The notes below the pieces were generated by a model that ran no database searches, was not told the origin of the DNA, and was given only the letters and a program-made list of their open reading frames with translations. A stretch of DNA of 64,000 bases from Oikopleura dioica (lineage: Eukaryota > Chordata > Appendicularia > Copelata > Oikopleuridae), in assembly GCA_907165135.1 (NCBI GenBank), contig OU015567.1, positions 5,585,001-5,649,000 of the forward strand. The letters are read 5' to 3'. The number at the start of each line of letters is the position of its first letter. Within the stretch, counting starts at the first letter, position 1. This document shows positions 62,284-64,000 of the stretch, piece after piece. Both the position numbers and the translations under genes were made by a program.

Positions 62284-64000
62284 TCACTGAAAGGCAGGTT
62301 GAAAAATAGAAGGAAAGCCATGAAGGAATGGATTTTGCCCAGCTGCTGTTTGAGCCGCGTAAGCCGCTGGGTTGGGATTCGAGAAAAGAGCCATGGGATT
62401 CATCGACATTGGAAACATCGAGTTGGCCATTGCTTGCAGGTCGTGAGGGTAGCTGCTTGTTGAGGGGGCGTTTGAAGCGTCTTTTGTCAGGTTCAGCTGC
62501 GGCTGCGGCGGAAAAAGAGGAATCTGGGGCGTCTCGACTTGCTGGGGAAGATGAGCTGCTTCGGGAAAATTTCCGGTCGCTGGGAAATGAGGATGGGAAT
62601 AGGGGTTGATCGCGGTTCTAGGGTCATTAGGGCGTTTTCGGCGATTCGGAAGAGCGGAGAGTTTTCGGTTGCGAGTTTGGATTCCGTCCTTTTTCATTGT
62701 TTTTGGACGAGGCACCTTAATTTTATTTTGAAATTTTTGAAGGATGAGCAAAATATAAGATCCTCTTTGATTTATATAAAAAAGGGAACTACGACAAAAT
62801 CATGTCCTGAAATCATTCTTTTTATTATAATTTTGAGACTTACCCCGTGAAGTTTTTCATACAGTCCACAAGCATTGCAGACAGGCTCGCCCTTCAAGGA
62901 TCGTCTCCAAAGAGTCGTTTGATTGGTTTTACAGTTGACGCAAATCGTGCCCACCCTTTTATTCGGAGCCTGGAAATGCAAATTATTATTTTTGAAAGTG
63001 AAAGGGTGAAAGAACTTACCACGCGCTTTTTGGGCTTGATCAAGGGCCGATTATGGCCGTTTACTTTGTAGTAGAGGCCGCAAGCGTTGCACAAATAGTT
63101 TCCGCACTTGTCCCTTCGCCACAATGGAGTCGTAGTCGCCGCGCAGTTTGCACATTCCCTTTGTCCTGAAAACCAAAGTTAGAAAAGAAGGGATGGATGA
63201 GCTTGGATGCAGAAGGTTGCAAACTTTGCGAGTTTGTAAATTTGCCCGTTTTTCAAGCCCAATTGAGCGCCAATTTGTCAAAAGTGTTTGGCACTCGGGA
63301 ATAAACCGTTTCCGGCGTGCGAGATCTGGATAGGAAATGGAAATGGTCGATAATGGAAGTATCGCTTTTCAGAATTTTAAAAAGTCTCTAAAGAGCCAGA
63401 AGCTTTTAAGCAGCCTGTGAAGAAATCTGAGTCAGGATTCAGGAAGTTCTCAATGAAAATAGCGGAGCGGCTTTAACAAAAACGATGCTGCAAAGCCAGT
63501 ATCGTAAAAGAGGTTGAAACGGAAATTTAAATTAAGTGAGATTTATGGGTGTATATGGGAAAAATGGCTTGTCTTTGAAAAAAATGAAATCTGTACCTGA
63601 TGGATCACTTTTTCTTCTTTTTGGCTCAGGTTCGAATGGTAGATCCCTTGGTTCGATTTTTGCCACGTCTGGTTCCGAAAGAGCATGTTCAAAGTTCTGT
63701 CCAGAATTTGAAAAGAGATATCCAGAGTTTTGCGCGCCGTATCCGCTGTTTCCGAGATTTTGGGCATTTGGCGCGAAGGAGGGATTTTCGAGATGATTTT
63801 GAGGATGCGGGTAGAAGTGCTGAGAGGAAAGATATTCGTTGTAGGAAAGAGGGGCGGGAGAAGGGATGACTGTATGATGCGGCTGAATCGGGCTGACGGG
63901 GAGCGGGTGATTCGCCGTCTGAGTCGGCTGAAGAGTCGGTTGGCTTCCGTTCGGCTCGGATTTGAAGGCGGAGGGGATCGTCTGAGCGACGGGAGAAGAT
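62284..64000 (-). CDS. GATA-type zinc-finger transcription factor, 5' end beyond window
   Basis: Exons, from the window edge: 64000-63597 (partial), 63165-63020, 62969-62844, 62715-62284, all joined in phase. The upstream exon is Pro/Ser/His-rich (transactivation-like). Two C-x2-C-x17-C-x2-C fingers follow: [20 protein letters not shown] with [12 protein letters not shown], and [20 protein letters not shown] with [12 protein letters not shown]. They are followed by the basic [17 protein letters not shown] arm that contacts DNA. Each finger sits on its own exon, as in animal GATA genes. KLHGVPRP favours the GATA4/5/6 class over GATA1/2/3; TRNRK is less diagnostic. The C-terminal region is Pro/Asn/Ala-rich. 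The 430 bp intron before the first finger holds a degenerate MITE half. Confidence 0.9.
63405..63500. repeat. degenerate half MITE in GATA intron
   Basis: GCAGCCTGTGAAGAAATCTG then AGTCAGGATTCAGG, followed by a broken AGCGGAGCGGC core; no right arm is seen. Confidence 0.55.

Overview
The window is eukaryotic and metazoan. Genes are packed on both strands, often tens to hundreds of bases apart. Most introns are only 40-60 bases and end in pyrimidine-rich AG acceptors. The gene set includes a GATA factor, a formin, thrombospondin type 1, EGF, CAP and Ly6-like extracellular proteins, an S100-like protein and a FABP. Very small introns, extreme compaction, many secreted or mucin-like proteins and some apparently non-GT donors fit a larvacean tunicate such as Oikopleura. 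That placement is inference; I could not run a search.

Layout. 1-8.6 kb: small membrane and secreted proteins, a cysteine-rich kelch-like gene, decayed coding relics and a 764 bp inverted-repeat element. 8.6-16.5 kb: a PAN/ZP-like extracellular protein, a GT10 fucosyltransferase, a Thr/Ser-rich protein and a CAP-domain protein. 16.4-25.7 kb: a Ly6/three-finger protein, a four-repeat TSP1 mucin, a beta-3-galactosyltransferase-like gene with stop codons, a kelch pseudogene carrying a 30 bp minisatellite, a small Cys-rich secreted protein and an S100-like protein. 26-32.5 kb: a phospho-SP repeat protein, a FABP, an ER esterase lacking its nucleophile and an L-serine dehydratase. 32.5-39.4 kb: about 7 kb almost free of genes, dense in palindromic elements. 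39.4-50.5 kb: an ankyrin-ZU5 protein, an EGF protein, two tandem isochorismatase-like hydrolases and two single-pass membrane proteins. 50.7-60.4 kb: a leucine-rich repeat protein, a CCP/TSP1 protein, a Cys/Lys/Thr-rich secreted protein and a formin. 62.3-64 kb: the 3' part of a GATA factor.

A palindromic MITE-like family runs through the whole window, with at least 20 full or half copies. Its terminal repeat reads approximately GGCTCGGCAACC, then TGTGTAGAAAACC, then TGAGTCAGGGTC. One arm contains a donor-like GTGTAGAAAACC. The opposite arm therefore carries an acceptor-like GGTTTTCTACACAG. Several copies lie in introns, and one forms almost the whole of an intron, so this looks like an intron-generating (introner-like) element. 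It is the most interesting system here.

Extracellular matrix, house or surface biology dominates the gene set: PAN/ZP, TSP1, EGF, CCP, mucins, and glycosyltransferases that would modify such proteins. Exon structures below come from matching splice sites with reading-frame phase by eye; joints that stay uncertain are marked.
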